Positions 1 to 9,389 of a stretch of DNA of 64,000 bases are shown here, one piece after another. Position 1 is the first letter of the stretch; each line of letters starts with the position of its first letter. The notes under the pieces were generated by a model. That model was given only the letters and a program-made list of their open reading frames with translations. It searched no databases and was not told the DNA's origin. Both the position numbers and the translations under genes were made by a program. The stretch lies in contig JBEGWB010000146.1 in assembly GCA_041178065.1 (NCBI GenBank), forward strand, positions 1 through 64,000, read 5' to 3'. This stretch comes from CAILUG01 sp041178065 (GTDB lineage Bacteria > Pseudomonadota > Gammaproteobacteria > Pseudomonadales > Pseudohongiellaceae).

Positions 1-52
1 GATGATGCTCGTGGCCTTGGGATCGGGACATGAGGCCGTCGATCCCCTCTTG

Positions 53-1252
53 CTAGGCCATGTTGCGGATCGGCACGACGGGATTGACCTCGGCGTCGTA
101 GTCGACGCCGGGCACGTTGAAACCGAACAGTTGCAGGAAGCCGGTCTTGTAGCCGCCGAAGTCGGACAGATCGTTTACATTTTCCGTTGTCACCTGCTGC
201 CACAGGGCCGCGACCTCTTCCTGCACGGCTGGCTCGAGCTCCTTGTAGTCGACGCGCCACCGGCCTTCATTGTCGATGCGCGGAGACTTGCCATTGCGCG
301 CGCCGTAGAGGCTCTCGCGGAACAACAGGTCGATCTGCTCGATGCAACCTTCGTGCGTGCCTTTCTGCTTCATGACCTTGAACAGCAACGCAAGGTACAG
401 CGGCATGACGGGGATCGCCGAACTCGCCTGCGTGACCACGGCTTTGAGCACCGCTACACGCGCCTGACCGCCCGAGGCCTGCAGCATGTTGCGGATCGCG
501 GCTGCTTTTTGATCGAGGTCCTTCTTCGCTGCGCCGATCGTGCCATTCCAGTAGATGTCCCAGGTCAGCTTGTCGCCGATGTAGGTGTAGGCGGTCGTGA
601 TCGCATCAGGCGCGAGCACACCGGCCTTGCCGAGCGCATCAATCCACATCTGCCAGTCTTCGCCGCCCATGACGGCGATCGTGTTCGCGATTTCCTCGTC
701 CGACGCCGCGCTGACACTCATCTCCTGCACCGTTTCCTTGTCGGTGTTGATGCCGCGCATCGTGATGTCCTTGCCGATCGGTTTCAGCGTGGAGCTGTGC
801 ACGACACCTGTGACTGGATGCTGGCGCCGTGGCGATGCCAGACTGTAGATGACGAGGTCGACCTGACCGAGGTCAGCCTTGATGGTATCGATGGTCTTCT
901 GCTTGATTGCGTCGGAGAACGCATCGCCATTGATGCTTTTCGCGTAGAGCCCGGTCTTGTCGGCCTCTTCATGAAAGGCCGCGGAGTTGTACCAGCCGGC
1001 TGACGCGGGCTTGTCTTCAGTGCCTTCCTTCTCGAAGAACACGCCAAGCGTTGCCGCGCCCGCGCCAAATGCGGCAACGATGCGCGAAGAAAGCCCATAG
1101 CCCGTCGACGCGCCGATGATCAGCACTTTTTTTGGCCCGCTTACAGGCCCCTGGTTCTTGACGTAGTCAATCTGGCTGCGCACGTTGGCCGCGCAACCGA
1201 CGGGATGGGTGGTTATGCACATGAAGCCGCGCACGCGGGGTTTGATGATCAT
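53..1252 (-). CDS. fabV: Trans-2-enoyl-ACP/CoA reductase FabV (NADH)
   Basis: 399 aa, the usual FabV length. FabV performs the last step of the fatty acid elongation cycle, reducing the trans-2 double bond of enoyl-ACP (or enoyl-CoA) with NADH. The N-terminus begins IIKPRVRGFMC, typical of the family. A Rossmann dinucleotide loop GASTGYGLSSR lies at residues 47-57, and the FabV active site Y-x8-K is seen as Y234 to K243 in YWNGTIGAAK. It is an extended short-chain dehydrogenase and the triclosan-insensitive counterpart of FabI. It ends a same-strand run of five genes, 54 bp after the metallopeptidase gene. The stop lies 52 bases from the window edge, and nothing is recognisable in bases 1-52. 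Assignment is secure from the full-length family pattern. Confidence 0.95.
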   Translation of the reverse strand: MIIKPRVRGFMCITTHPVGCAANVRSQIDYVKNQGPVSGPKKVLIIGASTGYGLSSRIVAAFGAGAATLGVFFEKEGTEDKPASAGWYNSAAFHEEADKTGLYAKSINGDAFSDAIKQKTIDTIKADLGQVDLVIYSLASPRRQHPVTGVVHSSTLKPIGKDITMRGINTDKETVQEMSVSAASDEEIANTIAVMGGEDWQMWIDALGKAGVLAPDAITTAYTYIGDKLTWDIYWNGTIGAAKKDLDQKAAAIRNMLQASGGQARVAVLKAVVTQASSAIPVMPLYLALLFKVMKQKGTHEGCIEQIDLLFRESLYGARNGKSPRIDNEGRWRVDYKELEPAVQEEVAALWQQVTTENVNDLSDFGGYKTGFLQLFGFNVPGVDYDAEVNPVVPIRNMA

Positions 1253-1306
1253 CGGGTTACCTGTTCTGGTTCAAAAACGAGGCAATTCTAGCATGGTGAC
1301 TTGTCG

Positions 1307-2380
1307 CTACCGCGACGCGAGCGCCGTGGCCAGTACCTGTCGGCGCTCGTCGTACGACAGCTCGGCCATTTCCGCAACACGCCGGTAAAAAGCGGCAAGA
1401 TCGCCCCCCTGTTGCGCAAGCAAGGCCGTGAAGCCGGGCACGAGATTATTGTAGGTCGTTACCGTCGCGAGCTTCGCATTGTTGAGGTCGCCAGCGAACC
1501 AGGGGTCGTAACCGCTGTAGCCCTTCCACTGCTTTTTCAGTTCCGCGTAGTCGGCCCGCAGGCGCTCGAAGCGCAGCGCTTTCTCCCGGCGCAAGACCGA
1601 TTCATCGGTCGTGCTGGCGTACAGCACCCGCAAGTCCGCCGTTGCGCTCTGCACCAACGCAATGAACTGCTGCTGCCGTTGCCGCTCGGTTCCGATCGCC
1701 GTTTCCAGCTCCGCACGCCTCGATGGCTCCGCCGTATTCGCTTCGAGCCAGCGGCGCTGCCCCTCGCGCTCTACCGCCGTCGCAAAGCTCTCGTTGAATT
1801 CGGTATCGCCGCGCACGTACACGACCTGGTGCGCAAGTTCATGGAACAGCAGCGCAGCCAGTTGATGCTCCTGCCGGTTCATCAAGGTGTTGAGCACAGG
1901 GTCGGAAAACCAACCGAGCGTCGAATAGGCGACGATGCCGCTGACGTACACGTCCAGATCCTGGTCCTTCAGCTCTCGGGCAAAGTCGCGCGCGGCTTTT
2001 TCGTTGAAATAACCCCGGTAACTGACGCAGCCGACGACCGGATAGCACCAGGTGCGCGGTTCCATCGAAAACTCCGGCGCGGCAAAGACATTCCACACGA
2101 CATATGAACGCTGCAGGTCGACATAGGTGGCGTAATGGGACTCGACCGGAAGCGCCAGCGAGTCGCCGGCAAAGGCGCGAATCCGTGTGATCGTCCCCAG
2201 GCGCGCTCTGAGCCCCGGATCGGTGGCGGGGTTATCCAGCAGACCTTCAATCTTCTGCCGGTGCGTCAGGATATAGAGCTGGCCGGAGACCGCCTGCGTG
2301 TAATAGCCGAGCGTGTCGCAAGCGCCGAGCATCATCGTGGTAATGAGTGCCAGCCACTTGCTGAGGGACAAGTTACGCAT
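1307..2380 (-). CDS. Putative aminopeptidase lipoprotein (zinc metalloprotease, DUF2265 type)
   Basis: 357 aa from the ATG at 2380. An upstream in-frame extension exists, but it would overlap the cyclase gene and precede a perfect signal peptide, so I start here. The signal sequence ends in a lipobox LGAC-D with the lipid-bearing cysteine at residue 21, so the protein should be anchored in the envelope. The zinc-binding HELAH motif is at 180-184 and a downstream NESFA supplies the likely third ligand (E197). This layout matches the uncharacterised 'putative aminopeptidase' family of Proteobacteria. Substrate unknown. It lies 7 bp after the glutaminyl cyclase gene on the same strand, so the two are probably co-transcribed and both act on peptides outside the inner membrane. 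Confidence 0.82.
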   Translation of the reverse strand: MRNLSLSKWLALITTMMLGACDTLGYYTQAVSGQLYILTHRQKIEGLLDNPATDPGLRARLGTITRIRAFAGDSLALPVESHYATYVDLQRSYVVWNVFAAPEFSMEPRTWCYPVVGCVSYRGYFNEKAARDFARELKDQDLDVYVSGIVAYSTLGWFSDPVLNTLMNRQEHQLAALLFHELAHQVVYVRGDTEFNESFATAVEREGQRRWLEANTAEPSRRAELETAIGTERQRQQQFIALVQSATADLRVLYASTTDESVLRREKALRFERLRADYAELKKQWKGYSGYDPWFAGDLNNAKLATVTTYNNLVPGFTALLAQQGGDLAAFYRRVAEMAELSYDERRQVLATALASR

Positions 2381-2387
2381 GCGGCGG

Positions 2388-3155
2388 CTATTCCGCCGCC
2401 GCTTCCACGACGTCGATTTCGTAGAGGGATGACCACAGCTTGCCGGTGACGAACAGTCTGTCCGACATCTCATCCCATGCAATGCCATTTAGCACGTCGT
2501 CGGCGCCGCGCTGTTCATGCAGGCCGCTGAGATCGACCTTGCTCGTGACATTGCCGGTCTTCGGATCGATGCGCACGATGAAGTCCGTGTACCAGACGTT
2601 GGCCCAGACTTCGCCATCGATGAACTCAAGTTCGTTGAGCCGCTCGAGCGGCAGGCCGTCTTCGGTCACCGTGACACGTTTCACTTCCGCCTGCGTCTCC
2701 GGGTCGAGGAAGCGCAGGAAAGCGGTACCGTCGCTGACGATCAGATGCGTGTCGTCGTGCGTGATGCCCCAGCCTTCACCGGGCAGCAGGAAGGTCTTCT
2801 GCAGCTTGAAGCTTGCGCGGTCGTAGACGAAGCCGATCTGCGACTGCCAGGTCAGCTGGTAGATACGCTCGCCCATGATAGTGATGCCTTCACCAAAATA
2901 CAGACTACCGAGGTTGTGGCGCTGCAATACTTCGCCGGTTTCAAGCGCAACACGGCGCAGCGAGGACTGCCCGTTGCGACCGGTGCCCTCGTATAGTTCA
3001 CCACCGAGTACGACAAGGCCCTGCGTGAATGCGTCGGGATCGTGTGGAAAGGTATTGACGACACGCGCTTTCAAAATCGGCACATCCGCGCATGCGACAA
3101 CACTGCCCAGCGTCAGCAGTACGGCGACAACCTGCGTAAGAAAACCATGTTTCAC
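2388..3155 (-). CDS. Glutaminyl-peptide cyclotransferase (glutamine cyclotransferase family)
   Basis: 255 aa with an N-terminal signal peptide (hydrophobic residues about 7-22, AxA-like region before DVPILKA). The rest matches the plant/bacterial type glutamine cyclotransferase beta-propeller: FPHDPDAFTQGL near the N-terminus, then ELYEGTGRNGQSSLR, FGEGI, EGWGITHD and LNGIAWD repeats along the chain. The family converts N-terminal glutamine to pyroglutamate, releasing ammonia, here in the periplasm. It sits 8 bp downstream of the MAPEG gene and 7 bp upstream of the lipoprotein peptidase, so these three read as one transcript. Confidence 0.9.
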   Translation of the reverse strand: MKHGFLTQVVAVLLTLGSVVACADVPILKARVVNTFPHDPDAFTQGLVVLGGELYEGTGRNGQSSLRRVALETGEVLQRHNLGSLYFGEGITIMGERIYQLTWQSQIGFVYDRASFKLQKTFLLPGEGWGITHDDTHLIVSDGTAFLRFLDPETQAEVKRVTVTEDGLPLERLNELEFIDGEVWANVWYTDFIVRIDPKTGNVTSKVDLSGLHEQRGADDVLNGIAWDEMSDRLFVTGKLWSSLYEIDVVEAAAE

Positions 3156-3163
3156 GGGAATAC

Positions 3164-3568
3164 CTAGCGGATGACGGTGAGCAGCACGCAGACCAGCGCA
3201 CCAATGATCAGGAAGGCGCTAGGCATGAATGACAACATGAAGCCGACAGAGCGCTTCTGTGGGTCCTGCTGGTAGGCACGCGCATACAGTTGCCGGCCGA
3301 TCAGGTAGATGACGCCGAGGAACGCCGCGATCTCGCTGCCATACCATTCAAGTGAATCGGCGAGCCAGGCGTAGGACACCAGCGCGGGAATGAAGATGAT
3401 CAACTGTTCAAGCGTATTCATCTGCACGCGCAGGCGGCGCTCGAAAACCGGATGTCCGGAGACCGCCGGCGCCTTGACCCCATATTTGACGCGTGCATTA
3501 CCTACCTGCGCCGCGAACACGATGTACTGGATCAATGCCAGCATGACGATCAGGATAACGAGTTCCAC
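3164..3568 (-). CDS. MAPEG family integral membrane protein
   Basis: 134 aa starting with GTG at 3568; an AGGGGG ribosome binding site lies about 8 nt upstream. Four hydrophobic segments with the MAPEG pattern (FERRLRVQMNTLEQ after the first helix, then LIGRQLYARAYQQDP). Related proteins are membrane-associated proteins in eicosanoid and glutathione metabolism; in bacteria the substrate is generally unknown. The charged helix ERxxRxQxNxxE is the glutathione-site signature of the fold. It lies between a TetR regulator and the glutaminyl cyclase, all on the minus strand. Confidence 0.88.
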   Translation of the reverse strand: MELVILIVMLALIQYIVFAAQVGNARVKYGVKAPAVSGHPVFERRLRVQMNTLEQLIIFIPALVSYAWLADSLEWYGSEIAAFLGVIYLIGRQLYARAYQQDPQKRSVGFMLSFMPSAFLIIGALVCVLLTVIR

Positions 3569-3692
3569 GGTCAGCCCCCTTTATTATTGGATATCGAAGG
3601 TTTTCAAAGTGTCCGGCGGCCAGCGTCTGAGCTGGCGCCACACAGCATTCTAGTGCGCGGCGCGGCTTGTGTCTGCCGGCCGCGCGCGTGGA

Positions 3693-4280
3693 TCAGCGTT
3701 TCAGGGAGTCGAGCGCAAACGCGGCCAGCTCAGCGAGCTGCTTGGAGGACTTGCCGGCGCGGGCCTGGACATTCAGGCCGGCATACTGCGTCATCAGCAC
3801 ATCGGCGGCGCTGTCGGCGCCAAGGCCCTTTGCCAGCAGCTTGCCTTTTTCGAGTTCGCGGGTGCGAACTACCAGTGCCTTGCGCAGGGTATTGAGGGAA
3901 TCCTTCAGCAGTTTCTGGATATCCGCATCCCACACGATGCTTTCGCAGACCGAGTTCACGAGCAGGCAACCAAGCACGCGTTGCTTCGCAGGCGCATTGA
4001 CGACCGTCATTTCGAAGAAGCTGGCCAGCGCCTTGTCGGCCTTCAGGGTCTTGTCACCCAGCGTCGCATCGACGACGGCTTTGAGTTTGCCGTTGTAACG
4101 ATCCACGCAGGACTTGAAAAACGTATCCTTGTCACCGAAGGAATTATAAAGGGTGCCACGGTTGATGTCGGTGGCATCAAGTAGCTTCTGTACTGAACTG
4201 GCTTCGAATCCTTCCTTCCAGAATTGCTCCATTGCACGTTCCAGTACATCTTCGTAAACAAATTCAACTGGTCTGGCCAT
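3693..4280 (-). CDS. TetR/AcrR family transcriptional regulator
   Basis: 195 aa from the ATG at 4280. A longer in-frame start at 4328 exists but adds a non-conserved leader. The N-terminal helix-turn-helix reads through EDVLERAMEQFWKEGF, SSVQKLLDATDINRGTLYN and FGDKDTFF, the typical TetR N-domain ending. The C-terminal ligand domain contains CLLVNSVCE, as in the YxaF/LmrA-like branch, which often responds to small electrophiles or aromatics; that ligand class is only an inference. A GTATATATAC palindrome 52-61 bases upstream could be its own operator. It heads the run MAPEG-cyclase-peptidase-fabV, separated from MAPEG by 124 bp, so it may regulate itself and those genes. Confidence 0.88.
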   Translation of the reverse strand: MARPVEFVYEDVLERAMEQFWKEGFEASSVQKLLDATDINRGTLYNSFGDKDTFFKSCVDRYNGKLKAVVDATLGDKTLKADKALASFFEMTVVNAPAKQRVLGCLLVNSVCESIVWDADIQKLLKDSLNTLRKALVVRTRELEKGKLLAKGLGADSAADVLMTQYAGLNVQARAGKSSKQLAELAAFALDSLKR

Positions 4281-4331
4281 GATGGATAAAATGCCTCTAT
4301 GTTTGGTTGATGATCGGAAAGGGTGCAAACG

Positions 4332-4341
4332 GTATATATAC
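4332..4341. promoter_or_regulatory. Palindrome upstream of tetR, candidate operator
   Basis: Perfect 10-base palindrome GTATATATAC. Read on the minus strand it overlaps a TATATA element that could serve as the -10 box of the tetR gene beginning at 4280. TetR proteins usually repress their own promoters through such dyads. Inference only; no second copy is seen nearby. Confidence 0.35.
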
Positions 4342-4482
4342 GGATAAAGAGCACTAGCGGATTGGCAGGTCTAGCAGATTTAGTAGCAGGTCCCGATTCA
4401 GCGATAGACCCAGCGGTTGGTTCAACGAATCGGCCCAACGATCAGGTCAACAATCAGTTCAACGAACGCTTCAGCAACGCTT

Positions 4483-4509
4483 AAACAAACGTAAACAAAC
4501 GTAAACAAC
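4483..4509. repeat. Short tandem repeat, 10-bp unit
   Basis: Unit aaacaaacgt in about 2.7 direct copies in the AT-richer intergenic region upstream of tetR. Directly visible; function unknown. Confidence 0.7.
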
Positions 4510-4696
4510 AGTGCGGGAAATCGAGTCTGAATTGAGGAAACTTCGTGGATACCGGCGTAATTCCACTAAGTGAGGCGTGGATGTTAATACAGAGTCCCGG
4601 GGCTTCGCCAGTCAAAAACCGGAATTGAAAGGCTTATCGCAAGCCGCTTTGCGCATATCTGCGATAAAAATTTGAATAGCGAGTCCAGATCGACCG

Positions 4697-5416
4697 TTAC
4701 AGGAACAGTTCGACCAGAAAGCCCATCAGTGCACCGACGACTCCGCCCCACACCACGAGCCAGCCGAGATGTTTGCGAATCATCTGCTGCATGATCTCCT
4801 TGACGAGCTGCGGGGTGAGCTCATCGAGCCGGCGATCGACGATCAACTCGACCTTGGCCAGCAATACCTGCGACGAATGCGTGCCTAGCTGCGCAAGAAA
4901 GTCCTCGTCCCTGCCGACCTCCGCCAGGTAATCCATCATCCGGTACTTGAAGGGATCACGCAGGCGTTCAAGCATATTGCTGCCGCCGAACATCGCGAGT
5001 GCGCCCGCGAATGACGACTGCATGATCACTTCTACGATCGCATCGAAGGCCTTGTCGAGGTCCACCTTCCTGACAATGCCGTCGATGAGTGCCTGGATGC
5101 CGCTGTCATTTCCCGTGCCGCGACTGAAAAACAACTGGACGTTTTCCGGGTTGAAAAACTGCTGCATGACGAGCTCGCGGATGCCGCTTTTGAACTCTTC
5201 GAAGCGCAGCGGGATGACACCGGACCCGTAAAAGCCCGGCACCTTGTCGAACAGCATGTAAATCGCCATCCAGTTCGTGAAGGCGCCGGACAGCGCGTAG
5301 AGCCCGGTCGTCAGCACCAGTTCGCCGGCAAGGCCGGGCAGCAGGAAGCCGGCGATCGCGAACAGGGCAGCCAGTAAGTTGGTCAAAAAACTTTTGTCGA
5401 GCAATGTAGCCTGCAT
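4697..5416 (-). CDS. DUF445 family membrane protein
   Basis: 239 aa from the ATG at 5416, two bases after the yhdP stop, so translation is probably coupled to yhdP. An N-terminal hydrophobic stretch (FLTNLLAALFAIAGFLLPG, then a second segment up to the GAFTNWMAIYMLFD motif) and a C-terminal hydrophobic helix (GWLVVWGGVVGALMGFLVELFL) flank a soluble middle part. The NWMAI...LFDKVPGFYGSGVIP pattern is diagnostic of DUF445, a family of inner-membrane proteins without a settled role. It terminates the maf-rng-yhdP transcript. Confidence 0.85.
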   Translation of the reverse strand: MQATLLDKSFLTNLLAALFAIAGFLLPGLAGELVLTTGLYALSGAFTNWMAIYMLFDKVPGFYGSGVIPLRFEEFKSGIRELVMQQFFNPENVQLFFSRGTGNDSGIQALIDGIVRKVDLDKAFDAIVEVIMQSSFAGALAMFGGSNMLERLRDPFKYRMMDYLAEVGRDEDFLAQLGTHSSQVLLAKVELIVDRRLDELTPQLVKEIMQQMIRKHLGWLVVWGGVVGALMGFLVELFL

Positions 5417-5417
5417 G

Positions 5418-8400
5418 TCAGGGTTCCTCTGTTGCGGGGGGTGGCCCAGCGGCGCCTGCGCCCGGCGCTTCGAACGCGGCAGAGGGATTATCCCAGGGGC
5501 CGTCGAGCCGGTAGATGATCGTTGCAAAGTCGGCCACTTCTTCGGCGAAGATCAGGCTGGCGACGTAAGTACTGATTGCAACCGGCCACGACACCAGCAG
5601 GCCGGCGAGCAGGGAGATGTTCTGGCCCAGCGGAATCTGCACGTTCATGTCCGCCGCGATCGTTTCCTGCGCGAGGTCGATCTCACCATTGATACTGATG
5701 CGGCTCGAAGGCCCATCGATGATGACAGGGCCAGTGGTCGTGACCACACCCACATCGAGTGCCAGGTCCCCCGTGATCGTATCGAAGTTGTAACCACTTT
5801 CGAATATGTCGCTGAAGTCGAGCTGAAGACGCCGCACGAGCGCTTCGAAATTAAGTGCTCCAAACACCCGCGCGGTGCCGGGCTGGATATCGATGAAGCG
5901 ACCATCGCGAATGTCGAGCTTCAATTGCCCGCTGGTGTCGCGCAGGGCGAAGGCCAGCGGAGAGCCACTCCACTGCAGCATGCCGGCAAAACTCGCCTGC
6001 GTGCTTTCGACGTTGGCGGCGTGGCCCCAGCGCGGCAGCACCAGCGCGAGGTTTGTCGCGGCGAACTGGCCGTTGAAGGTACTATCGTGCACACCGCGCG
6101 CGTAGTGCCAGTCGAGCGTCGCGCCGCCAGTTAGCGCAAGGTCGCTGATGCTGGAGTCTTCGGCCTGCATGCGGAAATCACTGATCTTTGCGCCGTTACG
6201 ATTCGGACGCAGCCGGAAATCGAAGGTCCCGAGATTCTGATCGCCAACGCTCAGCTCGGACACAGAGAAGTCGAAAGGCGGTAGTACGGTTGGATCGACA
6301 GCTTCGAGGACGTCGACCTTCTCCTCCTCTACCAGCTTGCCATTCGCATCGAGCTCGGGCTCTTCACGCGGCGGAAAACGCAGATAGTCCAGGTTGACTG
6401 TCCATGGCGTACTGGCCATCGGGATGGTGAAGTTGCCGCCGAGAAAAGCGTTGGTGCCCTGGATCTGCCAGCCCCTGTCATCGACCTGTACCTGTACTGA
6501 GATGTCCTGGAGGTCCTGGCCAATGATGTTCAGCGTGCCGAATTTCATGTCGACGAGCCGCAGATACTCGGCCAGAGGCCTGGCCTGCGTCGTTGCACGC
6601 GCGCTCAACTCATCAGTGAGCGTCATCCATTCCTCGTAGTTGAAGTACGGCAGGTCACCAAGCAACAGCAGGCCGGGGGTGCTTTCGTCGGACTGGCGTA
6701 CGTTGAAGTCGCGGTTGCGCTCGCCGAAGTACAGCTGCCCGCGCTCTATACCATCGGCATCGAGAACGATGCGGCCCGACACAAAGTCGTCGTAGCGCGC
6801 GGCGAGCACCTGCCCGCTCGTGTTGAAGCTCAGTTCGAGCTCCAGTGGAATGGCTTCTGCGGGCAACTTGGTGAAGGGACGCGGCAGATCGCTGCGCATG
6901 CCGACCAGATCGGACGCGAGCGAAAGGCGCGTGCGCACTCCGTCACTGTCGACGCGATGCAGGATGTCGACCGTGGCCGTGTAGCCGAGTTCACCGCCCA
7001 TGTAGCCAAGCAGGTTGCGCACAAATTCCGGCTGGCGCTGCCAGTCGCGCAAGGCACTGACCGCAGCCTGGCCGCTACTGGTGATACGCGTGTGGCGGGC
7101 CGAGCTCGCATCACCCTGGGTTTCAATACCGACGGCCACCGGAAAGTCGAACAGCCGGGCCTCGATCGCAGTTGCCGCCAGACCTGTGGCGGAGTGGTAG
7201 TTGACGAGACCATTGATGTCGCTGAGCGTCAGGGCATAGTCCGGCAACAGGAGTTCGCTGCCGCTAGTGAGCACTTTGACGTCGATGATGCGTTCGTCCT
7301 GGCGCTCCTTGGCGCGCGCGCCGAGCGGAATGTCGAGCGCGATATCGACGCCGACCTCGCCACTGGCCTCCCAGTTGTCGATGAAGGAGCCGATGGCCTC
7401 ATGCACCGGAGACTCGCGCAGAAAGGCAAACCCGGTAGCGGTGTCGGTGTTTGCCGTGCCGCGCACGGTCAGCAGCGAACCTCCCGCGGCCTGGGGCGCG
7501 ACGGTGGCCGTTGCCCGGTCGAGCGCAATGCCGGCAATGGTTGCCTGCTGCGCCTGCACAACCACGTTGCCGTCGTGCACAACGACTTCTGCCGCGATGT
7601 CTTCGAGAGGCGGCCATCCCGGCTGAAACTGCAGGCGGCCGTCATCAACCCGGTACCAGGTCGCAAAAGTGTTCGTCGGCAAGCCGTTCGGTATCGTCGA
7701 CGTACGCAGCAGCAGGCCGCTGTCATGGATGCGTCCGCCCTGAAGCGCGTCCTGCAGCCAGGCCATCGTCGGGCGCAGTCGCGGCAGTGTTGGCAGATAG
7801 GCCGAGCGCAGCCCTACGTCCATGGAATTCATACCAACGAGCAGCGCGATTTCGGAGACACGCTGGCCTGCGCCGTCGCGCGTGTTGTAGAGGTCGAAGC
7901 GCACGCTACCGTCGAGGCTTGCGCCGGGCGTCGCGCTGAGCAGGTCGATCGCGGAGCTTCCGACGCGGAAGCCACCTGCGTCCACTTGCCAGCTGACGCG
8001 CGCATTCAGGTGGTCGTAACGCCATGCTTCGTTAAACAGGCGTGGGAAATGCAGTTGAACGTCATCGCTGTCCAGTTCAACGAAGCCTTCGCGCGCCTGC
8101 AAGTGCAAGTAGCCGTCCAGGCCGCTGCCCGCGGGCGCGGCGCCCCATGCATCGGCGGCGATGTCGACCAGGTTTGCCTGCAACGTGAAGCCGCCGGGCC
8201 AGGAACCGTCGAGCGCCGTATCGAACTGCACCTTATTCAAGGTGCCGCGCGGGTTCAGCGTCGTCAGTATCGGCGAAACGTTCTCGGGCAAGGTCGGAAT
8301 AGACAAGGCCAGCTGCTGCAACAGCGCGACGTCGAGTTCCGCAACCCGAAGCGTCACAGCAGGGGAGGCTTCGGTGGCGACGCGGAGTTGCAGTGCAGGA

Positions 8401-9389
8401 ATACTGCGCGACACTTGTTGCCAGTCAAAAGTCAGATCGGTGATCGCGATGTCCAGCACGCCGGGCTCGGCGAGGCGCGCCTGCGCGCTGAAGGCCGCGC
8501 GTTCCAGCGACAACCTCAACTGCGTCTCGGCATGCCTCGCGCCGGCGGAGACCGCGTCGACCGATGCGCGCAGCATCTGTACGCCGTTCTGGTCGGCATC
8601 GAGCCAAAGGCGGCCACCGATGTTCAGACTTTGCAGGTCCCAGCCGGCAATGGCGTCGGCGCCAAGCAGCGGCGCGAGCTCGAGTGCTTGCGCATCGGCG
8701 TAGAGGCTGGCGATGAACACCGCGCGCGGGTCGCCTTCCATGCTGAGATTGAGTTCGGTCGCCTCTCGCTGCCCGTTGATACGGACACTGCTCTGCAGGT
8801 CATGCCTACGCCCGCGATTGCGCAGGTCGAGGTGCAGGGATTCGAGAGTGGCGACACGTCCATCCGCGCGCTGCAGCCGCAGCTGCGCATCGGTCAGGCT
8901 GATGCCGCGGGTCTGCAATACGAAATCGAGGATCTGCTGCGTGTAATCGGGACTATTGCTGGCAGCGAGTCCCGCCAGCGTCCAGCGTCCGCTCGGGTCC
9001 TGCTGCAGTACGAGCTCAAGTCCGCCGACATAAATGCTATCGATCGCCGCGCGCCGTTGCAGCAGGCTGTCCAGCACGTTCAGGTCGAGCGTGACGTGAT
9101 CAACATGCTGCTGTGGGCCATCGGCGCCGCTATTGAGCGCGAGCTTGCGGATTTCCAGCGTCGGACCGAAGCCGAACCAGCCGCCGCGGAGTTCGCCGAT
9201 CGTGACGGTAGCGCCGAGCAACTGCGACAACTGCGTCTCGATGCCGACGACCTGTCGGCCCAGTTGCGGCATCAGCAAGCGTCCGGCGGTCTGGTAGATC
9301 GCCAGCACGACGAGCACGAACACGCCCAGATGCTTCAGCCGCCGTAAAATGCGGGCGTGCAGGCGGCGCTTTTTCCGGGTCTCCCCCAT
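5418..9389 (-). CDS. yhdP: YhdP family AsmA-like envelope protein
   Basis: 1323 aa, the expected size of YhdP. A basic N-terminus is followed by one transmembrane helix (about residues 18-36) and then the family hallmark GATVTIGELRGGWFGFGPTLEI. The rest is a long beta-rich periplasmic AsmA/DUF3971 region with a C-terminal AsmA2 domain (ITGDLALDVGVVTT...INGEIDLA). YhdP belongs to the bridge-like proteins thought to move phospholipids from the inner to the outer membrane. The start codon overlaps the rng stop by one base (TGATG), and the stop is two bases from the DUF445 start. The C-terminus ends in a Pro/Ala/Gly-rich tail. Confidence 0.93.
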   Translation of the reverse strand: MGETRKKRRLHARILRRLKHLGVFVLVVLAIYQTAGRLLMPQLGRQVVGIETQLSQLLGATVTIGELRGGWFGFGPTLEIRKLALNSGADGPQQHVDHVTLDLNVLDSLLQRRAAIDSIYVGGLELVLQQDPSGRWTLAGLAASNSPDYTQQILDFVLQTRGISLTDAQLRLQRADGRVATLESLHLDLRNRGRRHDLQSSVRINGQREATELNLSMEGDPRAVFIASLYADAQALELAPLLGADAIAGWDLQSLNIGGRLWLDADQNGVQMLRASVDAVSAGARHAETQLRLSLERAAFSAQARLAEPGVLDIAITDLTFDWQQVSRSIPALQLRVATEASPAVTLRVAELDVALLQQLALSIPTLPENVSPILTTLNPRGTLNKVQFDTALDGSWPGGFTLQANLVDIAADAWGAAPAGSGLDGYLHLQAREGFVELDSDDVQLHFPRLFNEAWRYDHLNARVSWQVDAGGFRVGSSAIDLLSATPGASLDGSVRFDLYNTRDGAGQRVSEIALLVGMNSMDVGLRSAYLPTLPRLRPTMAWLQDALQGGRIHDSGLLLRTSTIPNGLPTNTFATWYRVDDGRLQFQPGWPPLEDIAAEVVVHDGNVVVQAQQATIAGIALDRATATVAPQAAGGSLLTVRGTANTDTATGFAFLRESPVHEAIGSFIDNWEASGEVGVDIALDIPLGARAKERQDERIIDVKVLTSGSELLLPDYALTLSDINGLVNYHSATGLAATAIEARLFDFPVAVGIETQGDASSARHTRITSSGQAAVSALRDWQRQPEFVRNLLGYMGGELGYTATVDILHRVDSDGVRTRLSLASDLVGMRSDLPRPFTKLPAEAIPLELELSFNTSGQVLAARYDDFVSGRIVLDADGIERGQLYFGERNRDFNVRQSDESTPGLLLLGDLPYFNYEEWMTLTDELSARATTQARPLAEYLRLVDMKFGTLNIIGQDLQDISVQVQVDDRGWQIQGTNAFLGGNFTIPMASTPWTVNLDYLRFPPREEPELDANGKLVEEEKVDVLEAVDPTVLPPFDFSVSELSVGDQNLGTFDFRLRPNRNGAKISDFRMQAEDSSISDLALTGGATLDWHYARGVHDSTFNGQFAATNLALVLPRWGHAANVESTQASFAGMLQWSGSPLAFALRDTSGQLKLDIRDGRFIDIQPGTARVFGALNFEALVRRLQLDFSDIFESGYNFDTITGDLALDVGVVTTTGPVIIDGPSSRISINGEIDLAQETIAADMNVQIPLGQNISLLAGLLVSWPVAISTYVASLIFAEEVADFATIIYRLDGPWDNPSAAFEAPGAGAAGPPPATEEP

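Larger units (their letters stand above)
4281..4696. other. Intergenic region, no gene seen
   Basis: 416 bases between the tetR start and the DUF445 stop. It is more AT-rich than its surroundings. It contains the palindrome GTATATATAC (4332-4341), a 10-base tandem repeat aaacaaacgt in 2.7 copies (4483-4509), and several scattered caacgaa/caacaatc words around 4420-4475. No open frame with a credible start or family match is visible. Confidence 0.6.

Noticed and set aside
2..1003. Long plus-strand open frame opposite fabV
   Set aside because: Antisense to a full-length FabV with intact motifs; the translation is Arg/Asp/His-rich and has no family pattern.
6957..9347. 796-codon plus-strand open frame opposite yhdP
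   Set aside because: High-GC antisense artefact; yhdP has the conserved domains and operon overlaps.
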